Shown: one piece after another, positions 1-12,490 of the stretch
Position numbering within the stretch: position 1 is the first letter of the stretch
Layout of the letters: each line of letters starts with the position of its first letter
NCBI GenBank assembly: GCA_006176705.1
Contig: QRFJ01002489.1
Location: forward strand, 185,887 to 249,886
Direction: 5' to 3'
Source of the DNA: Cocos nucifera
Lineage: Eukaryota > Streptophyta > Magnoliopsida > Arecales > Arecaceae
Length of the DNA stretch: 64,000 bases
Notes under the pieces: model-generated
What the model saw: the letters and a program-made list of their open reading frames with translations, nothing else
Database searches by the model: none
Told to the model about the DNA's origin: nothing
Translations under genes and position numbers: made by a program

Positions 1-1634
1 GAATAGTCATCGAACACGCCCTCCGATTTAATTTTAAAGCTTCAAACAATCAAGCCGAGTACGAAGCTCTTCTAGCTAGCTTGAAAATCGTTAGGGAGCT
101 CGGTGTTGAAGAACTGAAAATATTCACCGACTCTCAACTCATCGTAGGACAAGTTAAAGGCGACTTCGAAGCTCGCAATCCAACAATGTAAAAGTATTTG
201 GAGAAAGTCAAAGATCAAACTCCTATCTTCAAATACTGCGACATCACACACATCCCTAGAGCAGAGAATGCTCGGATTGACGCACACTCTCGACTCATCG
301 TTACCACTCCTAACGAGCTTGGCCGAACCTACATCGAATACCTCGACGTGCCAAGTATCGAAAGGGCGGAAGAAATATTACAGATCAATGATGAGCCAAG
401 TTGGATAGATCCAATTATCAAGTTTTTGATCGAAGGGATCCTACTCGATAATCTATTTGAAGCAAAACGTTTAAGATGGATGGCCTTGCAATATGTTATG
501 ATGGACGAACGACTCTACAAATGGTCTTTCTCCCTTCCGTTGTTGAAGTGCCTAGGATCTTACAATGTTGACTATGCACTTCATGAAGTCCATGAAGAAA
601 TCTATGAGAACCACTTTGGGGGCAAGTCTCTCGCCTATAAGATCCTTCGGCAAGGATATTATTGACCAACAATTCAGAAAGATGCAGCTGAATTCGTCCG
701 AAAATGTGAGCCATGCCAAAGATACGCAAATATCCAATGCTAGCCGATGGTACGACTGACATCGATCATGGTACCATGATCATTTGTACAATGAAGGATC
801 GACATACTTAGTTCTTTTCCTTCGGTGTCTGATTAGAAAAAATTTTTAGTTGTCATCGTTGATTATTTTATAAAATGGATAGAAGTTGAACCTTTGGCAT
901 AAATTATCGAAAGTAAAATGGAGGATTTCATTCGAAAATCTATCATCTATAGATTCAAACTTTCACATATAATCATAATCGATAATAGCCGATAATTTGA
1001 TAATCAAAATTTTAAAGACTTCTGCGTGACGTACCATATCGCGCACAAGCTAATGTCTGTTGGTCATCCATAGTCAAATAGAAAAGTGAAAGTTACAAAT
1101 CGAACAATCCTCCATGGTTTGAAAACCCAGCTCAATGAGGCCAAAGATCTTTAGATGGAAGAATTATCTTCGATATTATGGGCATACCGAACCACTTCAC
1201 GAGTCCTGATGAGCGAATCTCCCTTTAACCTATCATACAAAACTAAAGCAGTAATGCCTGTGGAAGTCGGACTACCATCAATGAGAGTGAAAAAGTATGA
1301 CGAATTAAGTAATTTGAATTGCCGAAGGACTGATCTAGATCTGTTATCTGAAGTTCGACAACAGGCATAACTCAGAATGACTGCTTACCAACAGCGAGTC
1401 GCAAGATACTACAATAGAAGGGTTAAACTAAAAGAGATTTGCCCGAGAGACTTAATCTTATGGAAGGTGAAAGTATTCAAGCTACTAGACCAAGAAAAAC
1501 TATCCCTAAACTGGGAAGGATCCTACCGAGTGATAGAAATCCTTCAATCTAGAGCATATCGACTCGAAATACTCGATGGAGTTAAAATCTTTCGAACGTG
1601 AAATGCTGATAATCTTAAAGTGTACTATCAATGA
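1..1634 (+). pseudogene. gypsy pol fragment: RNase H and integrase
   Basis: The plus strand reads RNase H from about base 3, with the family signatures NNQAEYEALLASL and FTDSQLIVGQV. An in-frame TAA follows at 189-191. The same frame resumes with HIPRAENARIDAHSRL and the integrase zinc-binding region (His-rich HEVHEE, then KCEPCQRY near 705-725). A TGA near 664 replaces the usual Trp after RQGYY. The integrase core is shifted: VDYFIKWIEVEPLA near 860, then WAYRTTSR and PFNLSYKTKAVMPVE near 1180-1265. The C-terminal end is WEGSYRVIEIL, with NADNLKVYYQ and a stop at 1632-1634. Several frameshifts and stops make it a pseudogene. It would have encoded the part of the polyprotein that degrades template RNA and inserts the DNA copy. 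Confidence 0.88.
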
Positions 1635-2598
1635 GAACAACTCCATATACTTTTAACAAACATAAAAAGTAAAATTTTTTATGAAGTCTTCTACAAAGAT
1701 ATTTTTCTCATGATCAACGATCGGTTAACCGATGTATTAGTCGATTGAAAATCGGACGAATTGACCATATAAGAACTGGCAAAAACTCAAAAGCAAGAAA
1801 GAAAAATCCAACCAATTATTTGTCAGTCAAACAATACAACCGACAGACTATCGGCATTCTTCTATTTAGCAAAGTTTAATAACCGATCGATAAAGGACAA
1901 TTGACAATCAGTGTCCCAGCATCCTTCGATCGGATATCTCAAATAGACCGCGTGATCGACTTCCTACTACAAAATCGCTAACCAATTGGTTGGCTAACAA
2001 ATGGTGTCAATGCATAACTTCCTCATAAATGATAAAGAAAGAGAAGCATCAAACTTTTGATTGTGAAGTAGTTGGTTTGCCTTGGCTAGTAAAGAATACA
2101 ACCCTAATCGATTTGGCCATGGCCGAATCGAAGGATGTTTGGCTCACATCCAATCGTCATGTACTTTTGCAAATTGATCAAGTGTCGGACGATAAAAAAA
2201 AAACCGACCAAAGGTTGGTTAGAAATTGATCCATAGTCGGCTTATACCCGATCATCAAGCACTTCGAAAAAATCGACTAAAAGTTGGTAAAAAAATCGAC
2301 TCAGGGTTGGCTTGTCCCCGACCTATGAGTATCTCAGCGAGTGACTAAGTATTAACTAGTTAAAAAATCTGACTCTAAGTCGATTTAAAAGCTAGCCGAT
2401 GGTTAGTTAAATAAAATCGACAGAAGAACAGTTAACAATCTCTCAATCAAAGTATTTGCAATTATGACGGAAGATGAATTTGCACAACGAAAGGTAAATG
2501 CAAATAAAGCTTTTATTACTATGAAAAGTTATAAATGGACCTTTAGTTCTTACAAAATATTGAACTACAAGTTCCAAAAGACAAACAAAAGTATAAGT
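1635..2598. other. spacer between pol and the antisense ORF of the gypsy element
   Basis: No gene is seen. The stretch is rich in short CGAT/TCGAC words (for example around 1720-1740, 1880-1900 and 2190-2420). The same word-type fills the rest of this element, so this is internal non-coding element DNA. Confidence 0.5.
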
Positions 2599-4991
2599 TT
2601 ACTCGACGACCATCTGCTCCGAAGGATGATTGAGACCAGCTTCAGTCATCAGCGCGGCATCCATCGACTGAATGATATCAGTCGGAGCAATCCCTTGGCC
2701 CTCCGATGGAGCTTCTATGATCGACTGAAGAGCCGACATACCTTCAGGAGGTGCAGCAATGGCCGACTCTGTCGGAACTAAGGCAGCAGCAGAAAGATCT
2801 TTGTCTATTGGACCCTCGGGCAATCCATCGTCTCCTCCTTCTTTAGCACTGGGGACGATGATGCTGCTGAGGTCAAGGTCAGGAAAGAGCTACTAAACAG
2901 TATCCCGACCATCGCCAAATTCAATCTAATAGAAAGATTCACTTTCTTGAAGGATCAATATCTTCAAGTCGGACGAGGCCTTAAATTCCTCGACACCCAG
3001 CTCTTTCGCCCGACCAAGATCCTCCTGCAGAATTTGAATCTCCACCTTGGTCGAAGACATCTCTTCGTCGGCAGATTGCCATTTTCGACGAAAATCCTCC
3101 ATCTCTTTGGCCCAATTATCACGATCTTTCTTCAATTTCTCCACCACATGTTTCTTCTTTTTTGTGCGGATTTTCTAGGCCTTCACCTCCTCTTTAGCCG
3201 ACTTAAGGTTGGACAGAATCGAGTCAAGTTCGGACCTGACCGACCCAAGCTCGACCCTGAGATGAGAGACTTCATCGGACAGAGTGTTCTCCCGAGTGGC
3301 GGCGTCCATCTGCAGCTGCTCCAACCGATGGACCGTCGAATCATGTTCAACGCTTGTGGATGATACAGAGTCAAAACACGCATGCCGAAGATCAGCCATC
3401 TTACAACAGGCCGACTCAAGTTCGACCATATCGTGAGCCCATTATTCAAAGAAAATAAAGTAAATTAGTCAAAAAAAAGAGACGTGAAATGAATGGCCAA
3501 CTTACCCCAATAAAAGTCAGGTAAAAGAGCCGAACAATTTCGCTAAAGTCCAACTCCTCCTGGTATCCCAATCAGTTGGGAGAAGAATGGCACGGAACAA
3601 GTTTCTCACCAGCTGAGGGTCAGAAAGAGTTGATCCACCTTCTGGAATCCGATCATCAATTTGTTCAGAGTCCGTATACCCACGACTGGAAGCATCACTT
3701 TCAACCGACGCAAAAGGAGCCGGCACCTTCCCTTTCCCTTTGGTAGATGATTATTCGGGTGGCACCGACATCCACTCGGATGTGGATGGAGATGGTGCAC
3801 GCCTCCGACAAACCAAAATTGATCGTGGAACGGACACAGCAACAATCGACAGAGCTTCCGACATAAGAGTAATAACCGACATGTCGATGATAACGACATC
3901 TTCCTCCGACTATGTGACTGTCGAAGGGGCTTCAAAAAATGCAGCGGCCATCGGAGCATGCAGAGCGACGATGGAAGATGCTACCGATGGAACATCAGCA
4001 AAATCGAGGACGATCGAAAGGTCAGCCGCCTAATTCTTCTTCGGCGCGTGCAATGAACCAGTGCCGGGTGCTACTTTCTTTCAAGTAACAAACTGGCGAA
4101 CTTCCTCCACACAAATTTCTAGAGGAGGATGCATCCCTACAAAATCAAATAACAAATCAGGTTAATATCGAAAATCGACTGCAAGAAAGAGAATTCGAAG
4201 CTACATACACAATATGTACCTACGGACGGTGCCGGATCAAGTTCGGCATCGTACAAGGTAGCTTCAGTAATTAAATATTTTTATGGAGGGACTTCCATAT
4301 CTTTCAACTTAAGAAAATTCTTTCGATCAGCCGGATCCATCCGACTGTTTTCATTCGGAAGGATATTCGGTTCCCCCCACACAAATGAAAAATTCCAAGG
4401 AGTAGAAGAAGAAACAAAAGAGAACTGGATCTTCCAATCATGGATGGACGATGAAAGACCGATTATAAAAGAAAGCCCCCTCCTCGGGGTAAAGTACCAC
4501 CATCCGTCGGCCTTCGGATGGGGTCAAAGAGTAAAAAAGGTCTAAACAAGAAAAGATGAGGGATCGTCGGAATTAGCTGACATAGAAGGACAAAAGTTAT
4601 CAAAAGTCGAATGAAATTCGGTGCTAACTGGATTGGACACACCTGATAATAGTCGAAAATATTCCAAAGAAACTCCAGAATAAAAAATCTAAGGCCTGAT
4701 CTAAGATTTTCTAAATAAAATGCAATGTAACCCGATGGAGGTGAGATCATCCGACCATCGAAGCCAGGAACCAACAATCGAAAGTCCTCTGGAATTTGAT
4801 ATTGATCTCAAGAAAAAGGTTCGAAACTCGAACTTGAGAATTAAAAAATGAAAGAATAAGCAAACTTTCCAAAAGTTATTATTGTTAAAAGTGAGAGAAG
4901 AAAAATCTTTTGGGGAGGTCCAATATATATTGGACTCACTTACGGTCGAGATACACAAAAGCCTTACCAGATACTGACATGTGCCAGCCAA
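2599..4991 (-). pseudogene. antisense ORF of Tat-type gypsy element (putative gypsy type transposon family, PF04195-like)
   Basis: Read on minus from about 4.99 kb, the N-terminal half (4,800-4,460) gives a conserved block containing PPSGYIAFYLENLRSGLRF and QLAPNFIRLLITFVLLC. This is followed by WKIQF and TPWNFSFVWGEP-type sequence near 4,430-4,370. I recognise this as the domain Pfam calls 'putative gypsy type transposon'. It continues as a Ser/Pro-rich middle and a charged, probably coiled-coil C-terminal part (for example HRLEQLQMDAATRENTL near 3.3 kb and VVEKLKKDRDNWAKEMEDF near 3.13 kb), ending at 2,599 with SEQMVVE. Stops and frame changes (near 3,520-3,430, 3,170, 2,920 and 4,000) break it into pieces. 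Its function in living elements is not established. Confidence 0.78.
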
Positions 4992-5212
4992 AGATTAGTT
5001 GAACGTCAAATCCCTCAAGCCCTAAGACTGCTGATGGCGTCCCATTGAGACGACCATTGAGATTTCCGAAGTGTTAGACAATAAATTTATCGAAGACTGT
5101 GGTAATCATTAATAATAGATAGCAGAATGAAATTCAAAGTGATGCCATTTATTAACTCCCTGTGTCCGATGCATTAAGACAAAAGGTCAAATCATTGCAT
5201 CGGACTTGGGCA

Positions 5213-5895
5213 TGGGGGCAACTACTAGAGGATGTTACTCCACCACCTAACTCACCAGCATTGCAACCAATTGATCACCGATCTCCGACAAATATCCGTC
5301 GACACAATGACGGAAATGCCGACGCATTACCATCCGATGGGCGTGCAGTTCGACGAAATCGACTAACCATCGATCAGAAATTATTTGGACGGCTATCAAT
5401 CGCTCTTCCTCGAAGTTATCCGATCGATTATTATTCAATCTCAAGTCTTCGACCGACCGACGATCGATCAGCACAAAGTCAGCTAGCCAACCAACCGATA
5501 ATCGATCGATTTTAATCATCTGACAGATGATCGACTGGCACAAAATCAGTCGATCGACAATCGATCAGTACAAAACCAACTGATTAACGATCCATCGGTC
5601 TCGATCAATCGACCAACGATCGGCTATACAAAATCGTTCCCGAGAAGAGCGGACGATGATAATTAGTGGATGGTTTTGACCATCAACCCATAATCGCACT
5701 ATATCGGAAAAAGATGGATCTGTGTCAGATAATTATCACTTCGACATCTATAAAAGAAAGATAATTTGGTCAGTCTTGAAAGAAAAAAGATGATTTTAAG
5801 AGCAAACTTTTTTTTTTATTTTTTAATTTTCTATCCGATCAATTCATTTCTCTAATTTAAGCATCGAAGAATTTTTATGGGAGCCAATTTTGATT
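5213..5895 (+). repeat. probable 3' LTR of the gypsy element
   Basis: A purine-rich tract ending CATGGGGGCAACT (about 5,211-5,223) resembles the polypurine tract plus LTR border of Tat elements. Downstream is CGATCGA-rich sequence, a TATA-like CTATAAAAG at 5,748-5,756, and a T-rich and AAGCATCGAAG stretch near 5,860 where such LTRs usually end. No second LTR is in the window for comparison, so both ends are estimates. Confidence 0.5.
5748..5756 (+). promoter_or_regulatory. TATA-like box in the gypsy LTR
   Basis: CTATAAAAG lies about 140 bp before the estimated LTR end, the usual place for an LTR promoter. The element is dead, so any activity is unknown. Confidence 0.4.
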
Positions 5896-6055
5896 AGTGT
5901 AAATTTTTTAGTATTCAATTATAGTAATAAGTGGATTTTGGTTGGAGTTATAAGCCCTGGGGTAGGTATTGGATATAAGATGGAGATGATCACAGAAGAT
6001 AATCTGGTAGACGTACACTGAACAATCTATCCTATCAAGCAGTCAGTCCCTCAAA

Positions 6056-6058
<3 letters not shown>

Positions 6059-6120
<62 letters not shown>
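6059..6120. repeat. (AT)31 microsatellite
   Basis: An uninterrupted run of AT dinucleotides, 62 bp. Confidence 0.98.
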
Positions 6121-6123
<3 letters not shown>

Positions 6124-6709
6124 AAACCCCCACGGTCCGAACAGCGCACAATCTTTTTCGCAAGATTTTTTCTTGTAGATTTTCACAATGATGAGGACTG
6201 GTAGAAAAAAACAGTACTGCTTCGCGTTCATCGCCACGAAGCTGGCGAGCTGCACCGAGAGAGCACGGAGAAACGAAGGACATGCGGTAGGCGGGCGCGT
6301 CGGGGAAGATGACGAGGCGGTGAGTAAAGCTAGCGGCAAATCCTGAGGGCAAAAAATATTATCAGGACCACAATGTCACCTCTTAGTTAATTACCAACTC
6401 CATGATGGGACTATTAGAATATAGTGCTTATTTTGAAGCAGCATTCCTTTAATTTGTCCAGTTGACTGGGTTGGTCATTTATCTCATGAGCTGTTTCGCA
6501 CGGGATTGAAGTCTTTCCTACTAAAAACCAATACAAATACATAAACGGAAAACAAACACCAATGCGACATGTTGGGGGGGAAAAAAAAAAAAAACTAAAT
6601 GCGACCAAATATAGCTTGTTTTAGCGATAGAGGAACAAGAAGATTAATTACCTCGTTTATTGTTTCAATGATGGAGGATCAGTGTCTTCTTCAAATATTT
6701 TCTTTATTC
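6121..6709. other. intergenic, no gene seen
   Basis: Short open frames here run into the AT repeat or are AT-biased. None matches a family I know. A G7/A12 homopolymer pair is at about 6,573-6,594. Confidence 0.4.
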
Positions 6710-6828
6710 TTTAAGTGGAAAGGCTGGGAGTGAACCCGGGTCTTAAGAATCTTTGTGTGTGATTTCTCTCAGGATACACATACATACTCCCTAGGGCTTA
6801 AATCCCAATTTATCCGACTCAAAAAGGC
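6710..6828. mobile_element. small terminal-inverted-repeat element, family M, copy 1
   Basis: The left end (TTAAGTGGAAAGGCTGGGAG, then CCCGGGTCTTAAG) and the reverse complement of the right end (TTTTTGAGTCGGATAAATTG, then GGGATTTAAGCCC) are imperfect inverted copies. The same ends occur at 8,044-8,176, 13,553-13,682 and 13,801-13,916. Size and structure fit a MITE, non-coding and moved in trans by an unknown transposase. Confidence 0.65.
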
Positions 6829-8043
6829 AATCAAGAGATATAACTCGGAGTTTAAGAGTTTCGTGACTTGTCTTACCTCGCTTGATAAAATAATATAAAA
6901 GTGAAGAAGAAGAACACTAGTGGAGGGATAAACAAATGGGGGATTTAGAAAACTTGCACTTAGGTATCAAGCGGAAAATCTTCTTTTGATTTGAACTAGC
7001 TCAATTAAAGACGTATCATGTCTCATAGCTTATTTTCCAATTTATGAGCAGCTCGTCCTAAAGATATATGGGGGGTAAATTTTGCCATGATTCTCAATTA
7101 CAACCCACCAAGTAAATGTAATATCTAATTTCAAATGAAATAACAAAATTTATCGTTATTTAGAAGATTTAATCTTCTCGAGAATAGATACATTTTGACC
7201 CGGGTGGTTTGTTCGATTGAACCTTCTGGTTCGGCTCTTTAGAATGGTGGGTTTCTGGGTCCGACTACTTTCCCTAGTATTCTTTTTTCTATGCCCTTTT
7301 TTTTTCCTTTTTCGTTTTAGAACTCTGCATCCCTGCGTGTACCTACCTGATAGGTGATAAAATAAAATAAAATAAAATCTCTGTAAGTGATAAAGCAAAA
7401 CAATATTGCATCTTAAATTATTTTCTCGAATTTTTAAAGGTGTAAAGAAACTTTAATTGCAAGAACTATTTGAGAAAGACATACTAAAGATCATATAAGT
7501 AAGCTCTGAAAGTAATTAAGCACTGTACATCTCAATCACATGCAAAGAGACCCAACAACAAATTTTCCTTCATCCAACCCTCCGTCTCACCGCAATCATC
7601 TAATTTCTCCCTCAAGATTCCTTCTTCTTGGAGGACTTCATGGAACGCCACCTTGCCATTATTCCCTCCAAGCTTCACGTACGAATGAATCGTTACCTTC
7701 TGCATGTGGTTCGCCACCTCCTCCATCGTTGTCCTCCCACCCATGCATGCATGCATGTATGTCTGCTTCTCGATCCATCCGCGGCCGGGAGAAAGTCACT
7801 GGCCTCTTACCATGGTAAAATTTGCTTGAAGAAACTTAAGACATAAAATCTTAGATCATGAGGTTAATTTCGTGATAATCACAAACTTAACAACGATATT
7901 ATCTTTATTTACCTTGTGAATGCTAATTAAAATGCAGCCAAGGTGACCGTGTTTTAGAGATAGAGGGAACAAGAGAGACCCATCTTATTGTTTTGTTGTT
8001 CACCGTGCTATGGCATGGGTCGCTGTTTTCTTTGATCTTCTCA
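6829..8043. other. intergenic; flank shared by two family-M copies
   Basis: No convincing gene. About 100 bp before copy 1 (near 6,620-6,709) resembles the 100 bp before copy 2 (near 7,950-8,043), both containing GTTTTAG-GATAGAG-GAACAAGA. The two copies therefore arose by duplication of a larger segment. Around 7,540-7,850 both strands are open for 70-90 codons, but no family is recognised. A CATG-rich run lies at about 7,741-7,760. Confidence 0.4.
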
Positions 8044-8176
8044 TTTTTTTAAGTGGGAAGGCTGGGATTGGACTTGGGCCTTAAGATTTATTGAATCATG
8101 TGATCTCTCTTCAAAATACACATTATCTACAAGCTTAAGGCCTAGAGTTTGATTCCATCTTATCCCATCCAAAAAA
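8044..8176. mobile_element. small terminal-inverted-repeat element, family M, copy 2
   Basis: The left end TTTTAAGTGGGAAGGCTGGG and the reverse complement of the right end TTTTTGGATGGGATAAGATG are imperfect inverted repeats. Each continues inward with a further matching arm (GGGCCTTAAG against GGCCTTAAG). It has the same orientation as copy 1. Confidence 0.7.
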
Positions 8177-9635
8177 GAAATTATTAGATAGATCCATTCT
8201 ACTATAGACAAAGTCAATAAAAAATTCACACATTAGTTGGTTGTTCATTAATTACTAATTTTAATTCATTATGATTGATTATGAGATAAAAAATAATCAA
8301 TCAAAATTCATGAAAGACTTTGCTTATGATAGAATGAGTCTATCTAAAAATTTTTCTACCAAAAAAAAGGAGGAGGAGGGAATGCAAAGAGTGAGCTGTG
8401 ATACAAAGGGGAAAAGGTGATGCAGGAAGCTCGTACCCATCAACCGAGAATTCGGGTATTGATGGAGCAAAAAAAAAAAAAAAAAAGACAAAAATATTAA
8501 GCCCAATAAAAATAAAGCTATTAATGCTATAAATAAAGAGCTTAATTTAAAAGCGTACAGCTATTAATGCAACAAATTGATATGCACAAATGGAGTGGCA
8601 TGTTGTAAGAACAACAAAATCCCCCCATGTTAAGCATGAAAATGCGTTACAAATTTGTTGGTTTTACTTACGGTGGTATTAGAAAAACAGGAAAAGTTTT
8701 CTCGTGGGCTGAAATTATTTAATATCCAATGAATTGAACTTATTTAGTATGATAATATTTGAACTATTTTTTTATCATAATATTAATTAGCATATTAGTT
8801 TATTGTAATAAGATTATAAATTAATGGTGTTGAGCACGTGCAATGCATTTGGTGTGCAAAAGAATATCAACATTTAATGGATGACCATGAATCCAAAGAT
8901 TATATCTGCATGGAGTAATTTAGACAAATATATTCTTCAATTTAATTTCATACTTATTTATCTTCTTTGAAAATATAATTTGTATCTTTAAAAAAAAAAA
9001 GAAACATTTAAATAGGAGAAGTTAGATGACTAGAAAGATTAATTATCTAGGCTATTGAGCTATGCTACGAAGTAACCATGACTTTCTTGGGCTTACATAG
9101 CAATTTTTTGTCTTTAGATTTTTAAAGAAAAAATGAGAAGATAAATATTAGACCACATCAACAGGATATGCTCCAAATTAATATATTAAAACTTTATGGA
9201 AGCACTTGGCAGTAGAGCAACTAGAATCAACTCTTTACAATTAAAAATATGATCCTTTTATAATTTTTTGGTCATGTACGAAAGAATACTAAGCAAAAAT
9301 AACGATGACTTTTAAATCATCAAATAATATTGTAACTAGTTGAAACCGACATAAGTAAACTTAGATTTTTTGAATAACTAAATGATAAAACAAGGCATGA
9401 AAACTTTCTAAAACTATTTCTGAGAAAAATATTTTCAAACAAAAAAAAGGGTATTATCTCATTGAAAGAATATATGCCACAGGAAACTTACATATATTCA
9501 TTGTGTCAGGTTTGAGTCAAAGTGAATTTATATATGTTAATGATAAATTTCTTGTAAATTGAAAAATAAACTGTAACTAGAAAATATAGGTTATTCTAAG
9601 AAGTTTTTCTAGACATAAATGCCCAAAGCAACAAA

Positions 9636-9636
<1 letters not shown>
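8177..9636. other. AT-rich intergenic, nothing recognised
   Basis: No open frame of note, no inverted-end element and no protein family is visible. Poly-A runs are at about 8,469-8,486 and 8,990-9,001. Confidence 0.4.

Positions 9637-9690
<54 letters not shown>
9637..9690. repeat. (TA)27 microsatellite
   Basis: An uninterrupted TA run of 54 bp, close to the outer end of the copia LTR. Confidence 0.97.
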
Positions 9691-9692
<2 letters not shown>

Positions 9693-9854
9693 AATTATAT
9701 ATTCTGAAAAGATAAAAATTAGAGAACAACAAAAATGCACTTTTTGAAACTAATCTACATCAAATCCTAGGAGACGTTTTGATGACTCCTTTGGAAATTA
9801 GAAAATAACTACAAAACTTGACCAATTGCTAAGTTATCTGGCCTCAATGTATAT

Positions 9855-12490
9855 GGTGTAAACAATTTTCATGAATTTATGCAGAAGATTAGAATACAAA
9901 AGATAGATGTATATCTGTGTTCGTCATTGATTTACTAAGAATAGTAGCAGCAAACGCTCAGACGAACACCACGAATCAGATCTTTCTCTACCAGCTTTTT
10001 CTTAATAGGTGGCTATTCGATGGGACAAGCCAGAGAACTAGTCTCATGGTATTTATAAGAAGTGGAGAGAAAATCTAGCCATATAAAATAAAATCCTAAT
10101 AGGCCCATCCATTATGGACTCATGTCGGATTAAAGCCCACTGTGCCATCCTAACCATCCCAACTCAAAATAAGGTGCACCTAGCCCAGAACAAAAGGATC
10201 ACAAAATATATTAGACTTATATGCATGTTTATCAATCCAGATCACATAATCAGTCTATTTTTAATAAATAAATTAATTAATTAATGACAGCTCATAATTA
10301 AAAATTTTTTCACATTCTCCCACTTAGGCAATATTAATTAAGATTTTAAAATTTTAAAAATATTTTATTTTTAAAAATGACTTTTGGGTTGAATAATAGA
10401 AAATACAGTACGTGGCCATGATTTTGAAAAATATATGATCCATAGACAGCACCTTAGAATTGACTCGATCTAATAGTATTAATCATGCTGAATTATAGGA
10501 GTCATTGCATCTTTTATCTGACACAAGATCTATCCATGGTTACAAACATAACTAACACTATCGACATAAGTTTTGGTGCGGTAGTGTAGCAAGAAAATAG
10601 CATCCAAAAGTGATCCAAATATATGATACTTTCATTATCAGTCCTCCAATTTTTCTTCAACATGCTTGAGTACAAAATAAGCGCAAGAAAAATTCTAATG
10701 ACTTTAATAACAAGTCATTCTACCTCACATACTCAACATGGTGTCAATGACGAAACAGTACAACATATCTGAGACTCGACACCTGATTTTAGATATCATA
10801 TAATAGATATATAAATAAGAGATATCTCTAAGTATACTAAAATAAATATGTACACATAAACAAAAAAATTAAAATAAATATACTATTAATTTATCATGCC
10901 AATAATGTAGTCAAAAATGCATGAGATGTAAAGGGTCCATAATAATAAAAAAATAATAAAATATAAATACAAAGTCACTCTTATTAACTAAGTACATCAA
11001 AAGAATTCAATATGCCCATATCTTCAACATGTCTTGTAAAGCATATGGGCCTCAAACTTTTAGTCACAAGATCAACTAACATTGACTCTGTATCTATATA
11101 CTCAACAATTATGTTTTCTTTCTTTACAAGATCTCTTACTATTAGGTACTTCAGCTCTAAATATTTAGATTCACTATAGAATTTATTATTCTTAGTAAAG
11201 AACACAGCATCATTATTATCATAATAAATTATCAGTGGTCGGAAGAGAGAATCAATAATCTGAAGTCCTGCAATAAAATTTCTTAGCCAAACAGCTTGAG
11301 TAGCAGCTCCATAACAAGCAATAAACTCAGCTTGCATGGTAGAAGAAGCTGTCATGATCTATTTAACACTTCTTCAGGATATAGCACCTCCAGCTAACAT
11401 AAAAATATATCCTGAGGTCGATTTCAAATCATCAGGACATCCAGTAAGATCTAAGTCTGAATACCTTAGCAACTGTAGATCATCAATTCTTTTATATACA
11501 AGTATATAGTTTTTAATTTTCTGTAAATATCTCATTACTCTTTTTGTTGCAATTTAATATTGAAAATCAGGATTCAATAGATATCTACCAAGAACTCCCA
11601 CTATGAAGACAATGTCAGATCTGGTGCAAATCTAAGCATATATCAGACTCCTTATAGTACTAGCATAAAGGATATTCTTCATCTGATCTTTCTCAATCTC
11701 ATTTTTGGGGCACTGATCTTTACTGAATTTATCATCTTTAACAACAAGCGTATCACATGGTTTGTAATTTTGCATATTAAATCTTTCAAGAACTCTATTA
11801 ATGTATGCCTTCTATGACAAACCCAACAGATGACATGATCTATCCTTATGAATTTTAATATCTAGGATAAAAGCTGCTTCTTCAAGATCTTTCATATCAC
11901 AAGTCGTAGATAACATTTGCTTAGTCTCATTCAGCAAACCATAATCACTATTGGCAAGTAAGATATCATCAACATATAAGATAAGAAAGATAAACTTGCT
12001 CCCATTGGTCTTAAGATAGATGCACCGATCAACCTTATGTTCTTCAAAGCCAAGAGAGGTTATCATCTCATCAAATTTTAAATATCATTGTCTAGATACT
12101 TGTTTCAAGCTATAGATGGACTTTTTCAATCTGTAAACTAAATATTCTCTATCACTTTTCTGAAAATCCTCAAGCTATTTTATATATACTTCCTCACTAA
12201 GATTATCATTTAGAAAAATAATTTTTACGTTCATCCGATGAAGCTCTAAGTCATAATGAGCAACTAAAGATATGATGATTCTGAAGAAATCTTTTATGGA
12301 TACTGAAGAAAATATTTCAGTGTAATCAATTCTTTCTCTCTAAGTAAACTTTTTAGTTACCAACTTAGCCTTAAAATACTTAATTTTTTTTTAAAAATCT
12401 TTTTTAGTCTTAAATATCTATTTACATCCAATCGGTTTGCAATGCTCAATAGGCTCAACAAGCTCCCATACATTATTATTAGCCATGAAC
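9855..12490 (-). mobile_element. Ty1/copia retrotransposon, 5'-truncated
   Basis: On minus this reads reverse transcriptase, RNase H, a polypurine tract and one LTR (about 10,314 down to 9,855). Gag, protease, integrase and a 5' LTR are not visible upstream of 12,490. The border CCTAAGTGGGAGAA|TGTG at 10,327-10,311 (minus sense) is the usual copia polypurine tract plus LTR start. The LTR has a TATA-like TATAAATA near 10,057-10,050. The outer LTR end is an estimate, and no target duplication can be paired. Confidence 0.8.
10984..12480 (-). pseudogene. copia reverse transcriptase and RNase H
   Basis: Minus-strand translation begins near 12,485 with NNNVWELVEPIEHCKPIGCK, the entry to the copia reverse transcriptase domain. 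The catalytic block LYVDDILLAN is near 11,980-11,950, within an open segment 12,066-11,812. The RNase H part (11,355-10,984) shows STMQAEFIACYGAATQAVWL, YYDNNDAVF and LVTKSLRP, close to the family pattern including the acidic residues. Stops and shifts between 12,480 and 11,360 break the frame. Its role was to copy element RNA into DNA; this copy is not functional. Confidence 0.85.

Larger units (their letters stand above)
1..5895 (+). mobile_element. Ty3/gypsy (Tat-type) retrotransposon, 3' half, decayed
   Basis: The window opens inside a gypsy element. In order it shows the end of RNase H, a broken integrase, a spacer, an antisense extra ORF and a probable 3' LTR. An extra antisense ORF between integrase and the 3' LTR is a known feature of the Tat lineage (for example Grande and RIRE2). 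Stops and frame breaks throughout mean it is inactive. The 5' half (5' LTR, gag, protease, reverse transcriptase) would lie left of the window. The 3' limit is approximate because no clean LTR end or target duplication can be paired. Confidence 0.8.

Noticed and set aside
1200..1222. Hammerhead-ribozyme-like CTGATGAGCGAA
   Set aside because: The core lacks a proper GAAA and pairing stems, and it lies inside the conserved integrase coding region.
6043..6352. Two 98-codon minus frames
   Set aside because: One third of each is Tyr-Ile repeats from the (AT)31 microsatellite. The rest has no family signature.
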